A stretch of DNA of 5,316 nucleotides from Anaerolineae bacterium (lineage in GTDB: Bacteria; Chloroflexota; Anaerolineae; JAFGEY01): NCBI GenBank assembly GCA_016929205.1, contig JAFGJF010000309.1, positions 1 to 5,316 on the forward strand, written 5' to 3'. The notes under the pieces were generated by a model. It did no database searches and was not told the DNA's origin. It worked only from the letters and a program-made list of their open reading frames with translations. Positions 1 to 5,086 of the stretch are shown here, in pieces. Within the stretch, counting starts at the first letter, position 1; every line of letters starts with the position of its first letter. The translations under genes were made by a program, and so were the position numbers.

Positions 1-1
1 G

Positions 2-403
2 CTCTACGGCCTGCACGGCGGGCACGTCAACGTCACCGACGGGCGCTACACCTACATGCGCGCCCCGGCCCGGCCGGAAAATCAGCCGCTCTACGACTAT
101 ACGCTCATGCCCACCCACATGCGCCACACCTTTGGCGTCGACGAGCTGCAGGACATCCAGCTTGCCGAGCCCTTTTCCTTTACCAAGGGCTGCCGGACGA
201 TGAAAATCGCCGCCGGGCGTGATGGCTGGCGCGATGTCCACCGTTTTGGCACGCTGCTCTTTGACCTGAAAACCGATCCGGCTCAAGAACATCCGATCGA
301 CGATCCCGAGATCGAGCGGCATATGATCGCCCTGCTGGTCAAGCTCATGGCCGAAAACGACGCCCCGCCCGAGCAATTCGAGCGACTGGGTCTCAACGTC
401 TAG
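2..403 (+). CDS. Sulfatase, C-terminal part (5' end outside the window)
   Basis: The reading frame is open from the window edge and ends in TAG at 401-403, leaving about 133 residues. The visible part begins LYGLHGGHVNVTDGRYTYMR and later has LLFDLKTDPAQEHP. These match the C-terminal subdomain of type I (formylglycine) sulfatases, where a strand around 'TDGRYKYI' is followed by a 'LYDLxxDPxE' segment and a final helix. The catalytic Cys/Ser-x-Pro-x-Arg site and most metal ligands lie upstream and cannot be checked. Family enzymes hydrolyse sulfate esters, often of sulfated sugars, and many are exported, but no signal peptide can be assessed here. The neighbouring sugar-acid genes fit a role in using a sulfated carbohydrate; that link is inference, since a 294-bp gap and an FmdB gene with its own promoter separate them. 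A GTG or ATG inside the fragment (ATG at 56) is not the true start, because family similarity continues upstream of it. Confidence 0.82.
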   Translation, partial: LYGLHGGHVNVTDGRYTYMRAPARPENQPLYDYTLMPTHMRHTFGVDELQDIQLAEPFSFTKGCRTMKIAAGRDGWRDVHRFGTLLFDLKTDPAQEHPIDDPEIERHMIALLVKLMAENDAPPEQFERLGLNV

Positions 404-631
404 GTGCGCGTGTTTCCGTGCGCGCCACTTTGCTCAATCAAATTGAGCAGTCAGGTTAGCATCAAACGAAAGGGGGTTCCAATGCCAGCCTGTGGTTGAA
501 ACCATAGGCTGATCGACAAGTGCGTTCTAAACGCACTATCTACATCATCAACCAACCTGCTTTCAGCAGGTTTTGCGATACCTGGCTGGTATTTCAGCCA
601 GGCTATCCTGGACTTTTTGACTGGATAAGCC
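403..631. repeat. Series of consecutive short hairpins in an intergenic region
   Basis: Most of the 294-bp gap between sulfatase and FmdB gene is foldback sequence. Stems read directly: 403-410 with 419-426 (8 pairs, two wobbles); 431-438 TGCTCAAT with 442-449 ATTGAGCA; 487-496 AGCCTGTGGT with 501-510 ACCATAGGCT (one G-U); 519-526 AGTGCGTT with 530-537 AACGCACT; 554-561 AACCTGCT with 565-572 AGCAGGTT; 581-588 CCTGGCTG with 595-602 CAGCCAGG; and a bulged stem, 601-608 with 623-631. Most loops are 3-8 nt; the last is 14 nt. Arms mostly differ between hairpins, though two share TTTCAGC (561-567 and 592-598). This could be a structured 3' UTR, a non-coding RNA, a set of back-to-back terminators, or decayed palindromic repeats. 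No open reading frame here looks real. I see no strong promoter ahead of the series. Confidence 0.7.
554..574 (+). terminator. Possible intrinsic terminator downstream of the sulfatase
   Basis: A perfect 8-bp stem (AACCTGCT / AGCAGGTT) with a TTC loop runs into TTTT at 571-574, then GCG. The T tract is short and partly inside the stem, so this is a weak candidate. It sits about 150 nt after the sulfatase stop and ahead of the FmdB promoter, where a terminator would be expected. The next hairpin (581-602), followed 11 nt later by T5 at 614-618, could act as a backup. Confidence 0.35.
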
Positions 632-645
632 AAGGGTAGTAAAAT
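617..645 (+). promoter_or_regulatory. Sigma70-type promoter for the FmdB-like gene
   Basis: TTGACT at 617-622 and TAAAAT at 640-645 each match five of six consensus bases and are separated by exactly 17 bp. Transcription would start near A652, giving a leader of about 46 nt before the GTG start at 698 with its GAGGAG ribosome binding site. The -35 box lies in the loop of the last bulged hairpin (601-631). This argues that the zinc-ribbon gene is expressed independently of the sulfatase. Confidence 0.6.
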
Positions 646-685
646 AGGTCCAGATCGATCGTTGATGAATAAACCAAGTCCGTCT

Positions 686-691
686 GAGGAG
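686..691 (+). promoter_or_regulatory. Ribosome binding site deciding the FmdB GTG start
   Basis: GAGGAG lies six bases ahead of GTG at 698. It would be inside the coding sequence if TTG 662 or ATG 665 were used, so it settles the start in favour of GTG. Confidence 0.7.
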
Positions 692-697
692 AATCAA

Positions 698-937
698 GTG
701 CCGATATACGAATATCACTGTGCAGGCTGTGAAACCAAATTTGAGAAACGGCGTTCGATGAGCCAGGCCGACGAGGCCATCACTTGCCCCGCGTGTGGCG
801 ATATGCGCGCCAGCCGAAGCCTGTCGCTTTTTGCCGCCTTTAGCCGGGGCAGCAACGGCGAAAGCCAGGCCGTGTCCGGCAGCGGTGGGTGTGCCAGTTG
901 TGGCACGCACGCCTGCGGTTCGTGCAAGCATCACTAA
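698..937 (+). CDS. FmdB-family zinc-ribbon protein
   Basis: This is a 79-residue protein starting MPIYEYHCAGC, the characteristic opening of the FmdB family of putative regulatory proteins, small single zinc ribbons named after a formamidase/amidase-linked gene. Two CxxC knuckles, C8/C11 and C30/C33, would bind one zinc ion. A low-complexity Ser/Gly linker follows and then a second Cys cluster, C65/C68 and C73/C76, ending KHH, which may bind another metal. I chose GTG at 698 because it gives the family's usual N terminus and has GAGGAG at 686-691 with a 6-nt spacer. The in-frame TTG (662) and ATG (665) upstream would add 11-12 unrelated residues and have no ribosome binding site. The protein is likely cytoplasmic. 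Its molecular role is not known for the family, and nothing links it to the sugar genes except position. Confidence 0.85.
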   Translation: MPIYEYHCAGCETKFEKRRSMSQADEAITCPACGDMRASRSLSLFAAFSRGSNGESQAVSGSGGCASCGTHACGSCKHH

Positions 938-966
938 AATCGCCAAATGATCAAACCACGAAGGCC

Positions 967-1035
967 CACGGATGAACACAAGCTACGCACACGGATCAAC
1001 GCAATACGCAGTATCCAGTACGCAATATGCAATAC
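967..1035. repeat. Degenerate short tandem repeats (GCAATAC heptads and CACGGAT units)
   Basis: Within the 157-bp gap 938-1094, positions 1001-1035 divide into five consecutive 7-bp units. Copies one and five are GCAATAC, copy four is GCAATAT, copy two is GCAGTAT and copy three is CCAGTAC. Just upstream, CACGGAT occurs at 967-973 and 990-996; the first is followed by GAACACA and the second by CAACGCA. An in-frame ATG at 972 would make these repeats encode a repetitive QYA-rich leader on the next protein, which I regard as spurious. I see no convincing promoter here, although the downstream operon probably needs one. Such decayed microsatellite-like spacers are, in my recollection, common in some uncultured Chloroflexota genomes. 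Confidence 0.65.
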
Positions 1036-1094
1036 GATCTTTACCGCCCAAACACGACAAGAAACCCATATCGCTCCAGAAAGGAACAGAACAA

Positions 1095-1916
1095 ATGAAA
1101 TTATCTTTCACCACCTTAGGCTGCCCCGGCTGGACCCTGCACCAGATCGTCGACAACGCGGTCAAGATGGGCTACGACGCCGTCGATTTTCGTGGCCTGC
1201 TCGACCAGATCGACGTCACGCAGCGCCCTGAATTCACCACCGGCATCGCCGAGACCAGGCAGCTCTTCGCCGACAATGACCTCACCATCTCGGGCCTGGC
1301 CCTGTCATCTCGTTTTGCCGTGCCCGAAAAAGACGAACTGCAAAAGCAGATGGACGAGCTGCGCCGCAATATGGAGCTGGCCGCCAGGCTGGACACCCAC
1401 ATCGTGCGCGTCTACGCCGGGCGTGTCCCTGAGGGTTATACCGTCGATTCGATCATGCCGATCGTGGTCGAAAATTTGCGCAAGGCTGGCGACGAAGCGG
1501 AGCAGTTTGACGTCACCCTGGCCCTGGAAACGCACGACGACTGGACCGATTCGAACGTTTTTGCGCGCCTGATGCGCGAGGTCGACCATCCGCGTGTGCG
1601 CGTGTTGTGGGACCTGCACCACCCCTACCGCACTACCGGCGAAGCGGGCGAGCTCACCTACAGCAACCTGGCCCCCTACACGGTCAGCATCCACGTCAAA
1701 GACTCGGTATCCGTCCCCAGTGGGCGGAGCGGCCACACCTACGTGCTGCTCGGCGAGGGCGACGTGCCGCTCAAGACCATGCTCGACCTGCTCGTGGAAG
1801 GTGGGTACAACGGCTACGCCATCCTGGAGTGGGAAAAACGCTGGATCCCCACCCTGGCCGAACCGGAAGTTGCGTTTGCACAGTACGTGCAAAAAATGCG
1901 CGAGTGGGGGTTCTAG
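1095..1916 (+). CDS. Sugar phosphate isomerase/epimerase-like TIM-barrel protein
   Basis: This is a 273-residue protein of the xylose-isomerase-like TIM-barrel (AP-endonuclease 2) superfamily, normally 250-300 residues. It opens MKLSFTTLGCPGWTLHQIVD, then has GYDAVDFRG. Metal and catalytic positions expected for the fold are present: E145 in ALETHDD, D173 and H176 in LWDLHHP, H200 in SIHVKD and E245 in AILEWE. Such enzymes use a divalent metal to isomerise, epimerise, dehydrate or eliminate on sugars and sugar acids; the substrate cannot be told from sequence. I chose ATG 1095 because it gives the typical N terminus and has AAGGA at 1081-1085. The alternative ATG at 972 adds 41 residues translated from tandem repeats. 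It is the first gene of the operon; only 1 bp separates its stop from the next start. Likely cytoplasmic, with no signal peptide. Confidence 0.85.
   Translation: MKLSFTTLGCPGWTLHQIVDNAVKMGYDAVDFRGLLDQIDVTQRPEFTTGIAETRQLFADNDLTISGLALSSRFAVPEKDELQKQMDELRRNMELAARLDTHIVRVYAGRVPEGYTVDSIMPIVVENLRKAGDEAEQFDVTLALETHDDWTDSNVFARLMREVDHPRVRVLWDLHHPYRTTGEAGELTYSNLAPYTVSIHVKDSVSVPSGRSGHTYVLLGEGDVPLKTMLDLLVEGGYNGYAILEWEKRWIPTLAEPEVAFAQYVQKMREWGF
1875..1893. promoter_or_regulatory. Perfect dyad TTTGCAC-N5-GTGCAAA inside the 3' end of a gene
   Basis: TTTGCAC (1875-1881) and GTGCAAA (1887-1893) are exact inverted copies around AGTAC. The dyad lies in the codons for FAQYVQK near the end of the first isomerase gene, 24 bp before the ATG of the UxuA-like gene. 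It could be an operator for an internal promoter, an RNA hairpin affecting translation of the next gene, or chance. Its half-site TTGCAC recurs in the divergent region at 5012-5017. Confidence 0.3.
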
Positions 1917-1917
1917 G

Positions 1918-2919
1918 ATGATTCCAATCGAACCCGGCATCAAAATTGCCTTCCAGGCTCCGCCCGAACCAACCCAAGATGAGATCGATTTCATCCGCCG
2001 TATGGGCATCGAATACGTGGTATTGTGGGCGCGCGCCGACAAGGTCAGCGCTGCCTATTACGCCAGCAGGAAAGCCTTGTACGCGGAAAACGGGATTCAA
2101 GTTTATGGTTTTGGCAACACCGACGTGCACAACCAGGACGCCATCGTCCTCGGATTGCCCGGCCGCGACGCCAAAATTGAGGAATACAAGCAGCACATCC
2201 GAAACCTGGGCCAGGCCGGCATCCCCTACACCACCTATGCCCACATGGCTAACGGCATCTGGAGCACCGATCGTGAACCAACGCGCGGTGGCGCGATGGC
2301 TCGTGGCTTTGACCTCGACCGAGCCCAGGCCGGGCACTGGGCAGGACGGCGATACGAAATGCCCTTGACCCATGACCGCACCTACAGCGAAGACGAGATC
2401 TGGGCCAATTACGAATACTTTATCAAGCAGGTCGTGCCCGTGGCCGAACAAGCCGGCGTGCGCATCGGCATCCACCCCGATGACCCACCGGTGCCCGAAC
2501 TGGGTGGCATCCCGCGCTGCATATTCAGCAGCTTTGACGGCTACAAGCGCGCCCTCGAGATCGCCGACAGCCCCAACGTGGGTATGTGCCTGTGCGTAGG
2601 CTGTTGGCTGGAAGGCGGCGACGGGATGGGCAAGAACGTGCTGGAGACGATCCACTATTTTGGCGGCCTGGGCAAGCTGTTCAAAGTGCACTTGCGCAAC
2701 GTCGATCAGCCGCTGCCCCATTTTGTGGAAACGTTCCTCGACAGCGGCTACATGGACCTCTACCAGGTTGTCAAGACCCTGCGTGACGTTGATTTTGACG
2801 GGGTCATGATCCCCGATCACATCCCCATGATGGACGATGATCACCGCGTCGGCTCGGCGTACAGCATCGGTTATATGAAAGCGCTGCTCGAACGCGCCAA
2901 TCAGGAACATAGCAGATGA
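1918..2919 (+). CDS. Mannonate dehydratase (UxuA) family protein
   Basis: This 333-residue TIM-barrel protein belongs to the UxuA family, which dehydrates D-mannonate to 2-keto-3-deoxy-D-gluconate in hexuronate breakdown using Mn2+. Visible family signatures are GIHPDDPPVPELGGIPR (184-200), SSFDGYKRALE (204-214), GMCLCVG (222-228), KVHLRNV (256-262), DSGYMDL (275-281), IPDHIPMM (298-305) and GYMKALLER (318-326). By comparison with characterised ManD/UxuA enzymes, H186, C226, H258 and D300 are the likely metal ligands. It is shorter than E. coli UxuA (394 residues), so it belongs to a compact subgroup whose substrate may differ. The start ATG 1918 follows the previous stop by 1 bp, with a G-rich weak ribosome binding site (1904-1910), suggesting translational coupling. 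Its stop overlaps the next start as ATGA. I do not assign the symbol uxuA because the exact substrate is unproven. Confidence 0.85.
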   Translation: MIPIEPGIKIAFQAPPEPTQDEIDFIRRMGIEYVVLWARADKVSAAYYASRKALYAENGIQVYGFGNTDVHNQDAIVLGLPGRDAKIEEYKQHIRNLGQAGIPYTTYAHMANGIWSTDREPTRGGAMARGFDLDRAQAGHWAGRRYEMPLTHDRTYSEDEIWANYEYFIKQVVPVAEQAGVRIGIHPDDPPVPELGGIPRCIFSSFDGYKRALEIADSPNVGMCLCVGCWLEGGDGMGKNVLETIHYFGGLGKLFKVHLRNVDQPLPHFVETFLDSGYMDLYQVVKTLRDVDFDGVMIPDHIPMMDDDHRVGSAYSIGYMKALLERANQEHSR

Positions 2920-3683
2920 TCAAACTATCGGGCCGGACGCAGCCGCTCCACCCCAGATACACCATTCTCGACGCGTTGGAAACAATCAAACGCCTTGGCT
3001 TTGACGGCGTCGAAATCTGCCTCGAAATCGACGAGATGGCCCCCAAGGTGCTGACGAGCGAACGGATCGCCTCGATCCGGGCCATGGTCCAAGATTTGGG
3101 GCTGGCCCCACACACGGTCGGCTATCACCGCGACTACATCTATGACGACGACATGTTCGAACAGACCAAGACTGCCATCCGCCTGACCCCCGAGTTTGGC
3201 ACCGATATCCTGATCTTTTCCGGCACCCGGATGCGCGAGGGCGACACTTCGGCGTGGCCGCGTATGCTCGACCGCACCCGCGAGCTGGTTGCCCTGGCCG
3301 AAAAGGTTGGCGTGATCCTGGCCCAGGAATTCGAACCAAATTTCATCGTCGGCTCGACTGCGGACCTGCTGCGCCTGTTTGAGGCCATCCCCTCACCCAA
3401 CCTGGCTGCCAACCTCGACCTGGGACACGTCTTTCTGTGCGATCCCGATCCCATAGCTGCGATCCGGCAGCTTGGCAACAAGATCGTACACGGTCACGTC
3501 GAAAACATGCGGGCCGGCGTGCACGACCACGTACTGCCCCACGAGGGCGACATGGACCTTGGCGCGTACCTGCGCGCCCTCGCGGACGTAGGCTTTGCCG
3601 GCGCACTGGCCCTCGACCTGTACCGGCACGACTATGAAGCCGTGTCGCCGGCAGCGATCGCCTATCTGCGCAGTTTGATCTAG
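2916..3683 (+). CDS. Second sugar phosphate isomerase/epimerase-like TIM-barrel protein
   Basis: A 255-residue member of the xylose-isomerase-like TIM-barrel superfamily. Expected barrel-end residues are seen: GFDGVEICLE (28-37), E138 or E140 in AQEFEPN, D168 and H171 in NLDLGH, H194 in VHGHVEN, and HDHVLPHEGDMDL (203-215), which resembles the family's 'xxHLPPGxGxVD' loop. The last strand reads GALALDLYRHD, with D234 where most relatives carry a glutamate metal ligand. It is clearly different in sequence from the isomerase-like protein at 1095-1916, so the two are not a recent duplication. ATG 2916 overlaps the stop of the UxuA-like gene by four bases (ATGA), a sign of translational coupling; no separate strong ribosome binding site is visible. 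The reaction is unknown: isomerisation, epimerisation or elimination on a sugar acid or keto sugar are all possible. Confidence 0.85.
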   Translation: MIKLSGRTQPLHPRYTILDALETIKRLGFDGVEICLEIDEMAPKVLTSERIASIRAMVQDLGLAPHTVGYHRDYIYDDDMFEQTKTAIRLTPEFGTDILIFSGTRMREGDTSAWPRMLDRTRELVALAEKVGVILAQEFEPNFIVGSTADLLRLFEAIPSPNLAANLDLGHVFLCDPDPIAAIRQLGNKIVHGHVENMRAGVHDHVLPHEGDMDLGAYLRALADVGFAGALALDLYRHDYEAVSPAAIAYLRSLI

Positions 3684-3697
3684 TACGAAGGAATCAT

Positions 3698-4711
3698 ATG
3701 AAAACAATACGCTGGGGCATCATTGGCTGTGGCAACGTCACCGAAGTGAAAAGCGGGCCGGGATTTCAAAAAGCGGACCACTCGGCGCTGGTCGCCGTGA
3801 TGCGCCGCAACGGAGCTTTGGCCGAGGATTATGCACGGCGGCACAACGTACCCCGCTGGACCGACGACGCCCAGTCGATCATCGACGATCCACAGGTCGA
3901 TGCCGTGTACGTGGCCACGCCGCCCGCCTTTCACATGGACTATACGATCCGCACCGCCCGGGCAGGCAAGCCGGTTTACGTGGAAAAGCCGATGGCCCGC
4001 ACCTACAAAGAATGCCAGTCTATGATCGCTGCCTGCGAGGATGCCGGTGTGCCGCTCTTTGTCGCCTACTACCGGCGCCGGTTGCCCCGTTTTCTCAAGA
4101 TCAAGGAACTGATCGTCTCGGGCGCAATCGGCGAGCCACGCTTCGTCAGCGTCACCCTCTACCAGAACCCACCCGCAGGCGGCTATGACCGGCACAACCT
4201 GCCCTGGCGCGTCATCCCCGAGATCGCCGGCGCGGGCCAGTTCCTCGATCTGGCCTCGCACACCCTGGACATCCTGGATGATATCCTGGGGCCAATCGAC
4301 CGGGTGCAGGGTATAGCCTCCAACCAGGGGGGGCTGTACGCCGCCGAAGACATTGTCAGTGGCACGTGGACCCACCGGTCGGGGATACACGGCATGGGGA
4401 TGTGGTGTTTTACCGCCAGCGCCCGGCAAGACATGAACGTCATCGTTGGCAGCAAAGCCACGCTCTCCTTTTCGACCTTTGGCACCGAGCCCGTGATCAT
4501 GATCGCTGGAGATGGATCACAAACCGAATTCCCGCTTCACACGCCAAAACACATCCAACAGCCTTTGATCCAGACCATCGTCGACGAACTGAACGGCACC
4601 GGCACGTGTCCAAGCACCGGCGTCAGCGCGGCGCGCACAAGTTGGGTGATGGATCGTATGTTGGATGCGTACCGAGCGGAAACCAACCAACCAACCGGCG
4701 GCACACGCTAG
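3698..4711 (+). CDS. Gfo/Idh/MocA-family NAD(P)-dependent oxidoreductase
   Basis: A 337-residue protein, the usual length for the family. The N-terminal Rossmann fold shows WGIIGCGNV (6-14), and VDAVYVATPPAFH (67-79) is followed by the family signature EKPMA (96-100), whose lysine (K97) is typically catalytic. The C-terminal alpha/beta domain has GAGQFLDLASHTLDIL (178-193), matching the family's 'GGGxLxDxGxHxxD' with D184 and H188 near the substrate. Such enzymes oxidise or reduce a sugar, inositol or sugar-acid hydroxyl with NAD(H) or NADP(H). AAGGAA at 3688-3693 precedes ATG 3698, 14 bp after the previous stop, so it is the last gene of this operon. The 3' end contains AACC repeated four times (4681-4696). 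Its TAG stop lies in a CTAG shared with the opposing cupin gene. Confidence 0.9.
   Translation: MKTIRWGIIGCGNVTEVKSGPGFQKADHSALVAVMRRNGALAEDYARRHNVPRWTDDAQSIIDDPQVDAVYVATPPAFHMDYTIRTARAGKPVYVEKPMARTYKECQSMIAACEDAGVPLFVAYYRRRLPRFLKIKELIVSGAIGEPRFVSVTLYQNPPAGGYDRHNLPWRVIPEIAGAGQFLDLASHTLDILDDILGPIDRVQGIASNQGGLYAAEDIVSGTWTHRSGIHGMGMWCFTASARQDMNVIVGSKATLSFSTFGTEPVIMIAGDGSQTEFPLHTPKHIQQPLIQTIVDELNGTGTCPSTGVSAARTSWVMDRMLDAYRAETNQPTGGTR
4681..4696. repeat. Tetranucleotide repeat (AACC)4 near a gene's 3' end
   Basis: Four exact AACC units encode part of the ETNQPTG tail of the oxidoreductase, 12 bases before its stop codon. A gain or loss of one unit would change the last residues and bypass the normal stop. 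Four units is a short tract, so slippage may be rare. Confidence 0.6.
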
Positions 4712-5001
4712 CCCAGGCAGATCCAGGTCACCTGGCTCTCGCTGCGCAGGCCGTGCGCCACCTGTGGATCGATCACGATCAAATCGCCGGCCCCGACCGT
4801 GTGCTCGATGCCGTCAAGCGATACGGTTGCCACGCCGTCGATCAGAAACCACAGTTCGGGTTGGGCATGTTGGTGCGGCTTGAACGGGTTATCGGGCCCG
4901 GTTAAGCGGGTCACAAAATGTTTGGTCACGATTTGCCGCCCGCCCAGGTCATAAGGACGGCGACCGTTGACCATCTCGATCTCGCTTGCTCGTATAATCA
5001 T
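4708..5001 (-). CDS. Single-domain cupin protein
   Basis: This 97-residue protein folds as one cupin barrel. Motif 1 is visible as GPDNPFKPHQHAQPELWFLI (35-54) with H43, H45 and E49. Motif 2 is GAGDLIVIDPQVAHG (70-84) with H83. All four usual metal ligands are therefore present, suggesting a metal-binding, possibly catalytic or sugar-binding protein. Relatives near sugar genes include isomerases, epimerases and small proteins of unknown role. ATG at 4999-5001 has an excellent AAGGAG (5008-5013 on the opposite strand) with a 6-nt spacer. Longer in-frame starts upstream run back across the intergenic region and the oppositely oriented oxidoreductase, and are rejected. The gene converges on the upstream oxidoreductase, sharing CTAG for both stops, and diverges from the next oxidoreductase. 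The substrate is unknown. Confidence 0.88.
   Translation of the reverse strand: MIIRASEIEMVNGRRPYDLGGRQIVTKHFVTRLTGPDNPFKPHQHAQPELWFLIDGVATVSLDGIEHTVGAGDLIVIDPQVAHGLRSESQVTWICLG
4967..4998 (+). promoter_or_regulatory. Weak promoter candidate for the second oxidoreductase
   Basis: A perfect TATAAT at 4993-4998 lies inside the first codons of the divergent cupin gene. The best upstream match to a -35 box is TTGACC at 4967-4972, but the 20-bp spacing is longer than ideal. A start near 5005 would give an 80-nt leader to the ATG at 5087 and place the dyad 5012-5029 just downstream of the start, where a repressor could act. Confidence 0.3.
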
Positions 5002-5011
5002 ACTCAACTCC

Positions 5012-5029
5012 TTGCACAATATCGTACAA
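5012..5029. promoter_or_regulatory. Candidate operator dyad in the divergent region
   Basis: TTGCAC (5012-5017) and GTACAA (5024-5029) form an imperfect inverted repeat, with seven of nine positions paired across the 18 bp. It lies in the 85-bp gap between the cupin and the second oxidoreductase and touches the cupin ribosome binding site. On the minus strand a weak promoter for the cupin (TTGAGA at 5038-5043, 16 bp, TATTGT at 5016-5021) would overlap the dyad, though its start would fall very close to the ribosome binding site. The shape is typical of GntR or LacI family sites, but no regulator gene is in the window. Confidence 0.35.
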
Positions 5030-5086
5030 AAGACCTTTCTCAACGCGTAGGGGCAAACCCTTGTGGTTGCCTCAACGGAGGCGCAA

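Noticed and set aside
431..602. Integron attC site or transposon end
   Set aside because: The hairpins lack the paired R/L box layout of attC, there is no integrase or transposase in the window, and no flanking target duplication was seen.
403..697. tRNA or riboswitch of a known class
   Set aside because: I found no cloverleaf with a T-loop GTTC motif and no core I recognise from known riboswitches; stems are independent simple hairpins.
563..979. Minus-strand open frame of 138 codons
   Set aside because: It covers the hairpin region and the complement of the FmdB gene, and its product resembles nothing I recognise.
1001..1035. CRISPR array
   Set aside because: The units are 7 bp, directly adjacent and degenerate, without unique spacers of 25-40 bp.
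972..1094. Extended N terminus of the first isomerase from ATG 972
   Set aside because: The added 41 residues come from degenerate tandem repeats, while ATG 1095 has a ribosome binding site and gives the family's usual N terminus.
1305..2042. Open frame of 245 codons on the minus strand
   Set aside because: It is antisense to the first isomerase and the next gene's start, with no family signature and no convincing ribosome binding site.
1771..2910. Open frame of 379 codons on the minus strand
   Set aside because: It lies antisense to the well-supported UxuA-like gene and the end of the first isomerase; its translation is low in recognisable motifs and rich in V, A, G and H, as expected for the complement of GC-rich codons.
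3680..4429. Open frame of 249 codons on the minus strand
   Set aside because: It is antisense to the Gfo/Idh/MocA gene, whose motifs are clear; the antisense product is not recognisable.
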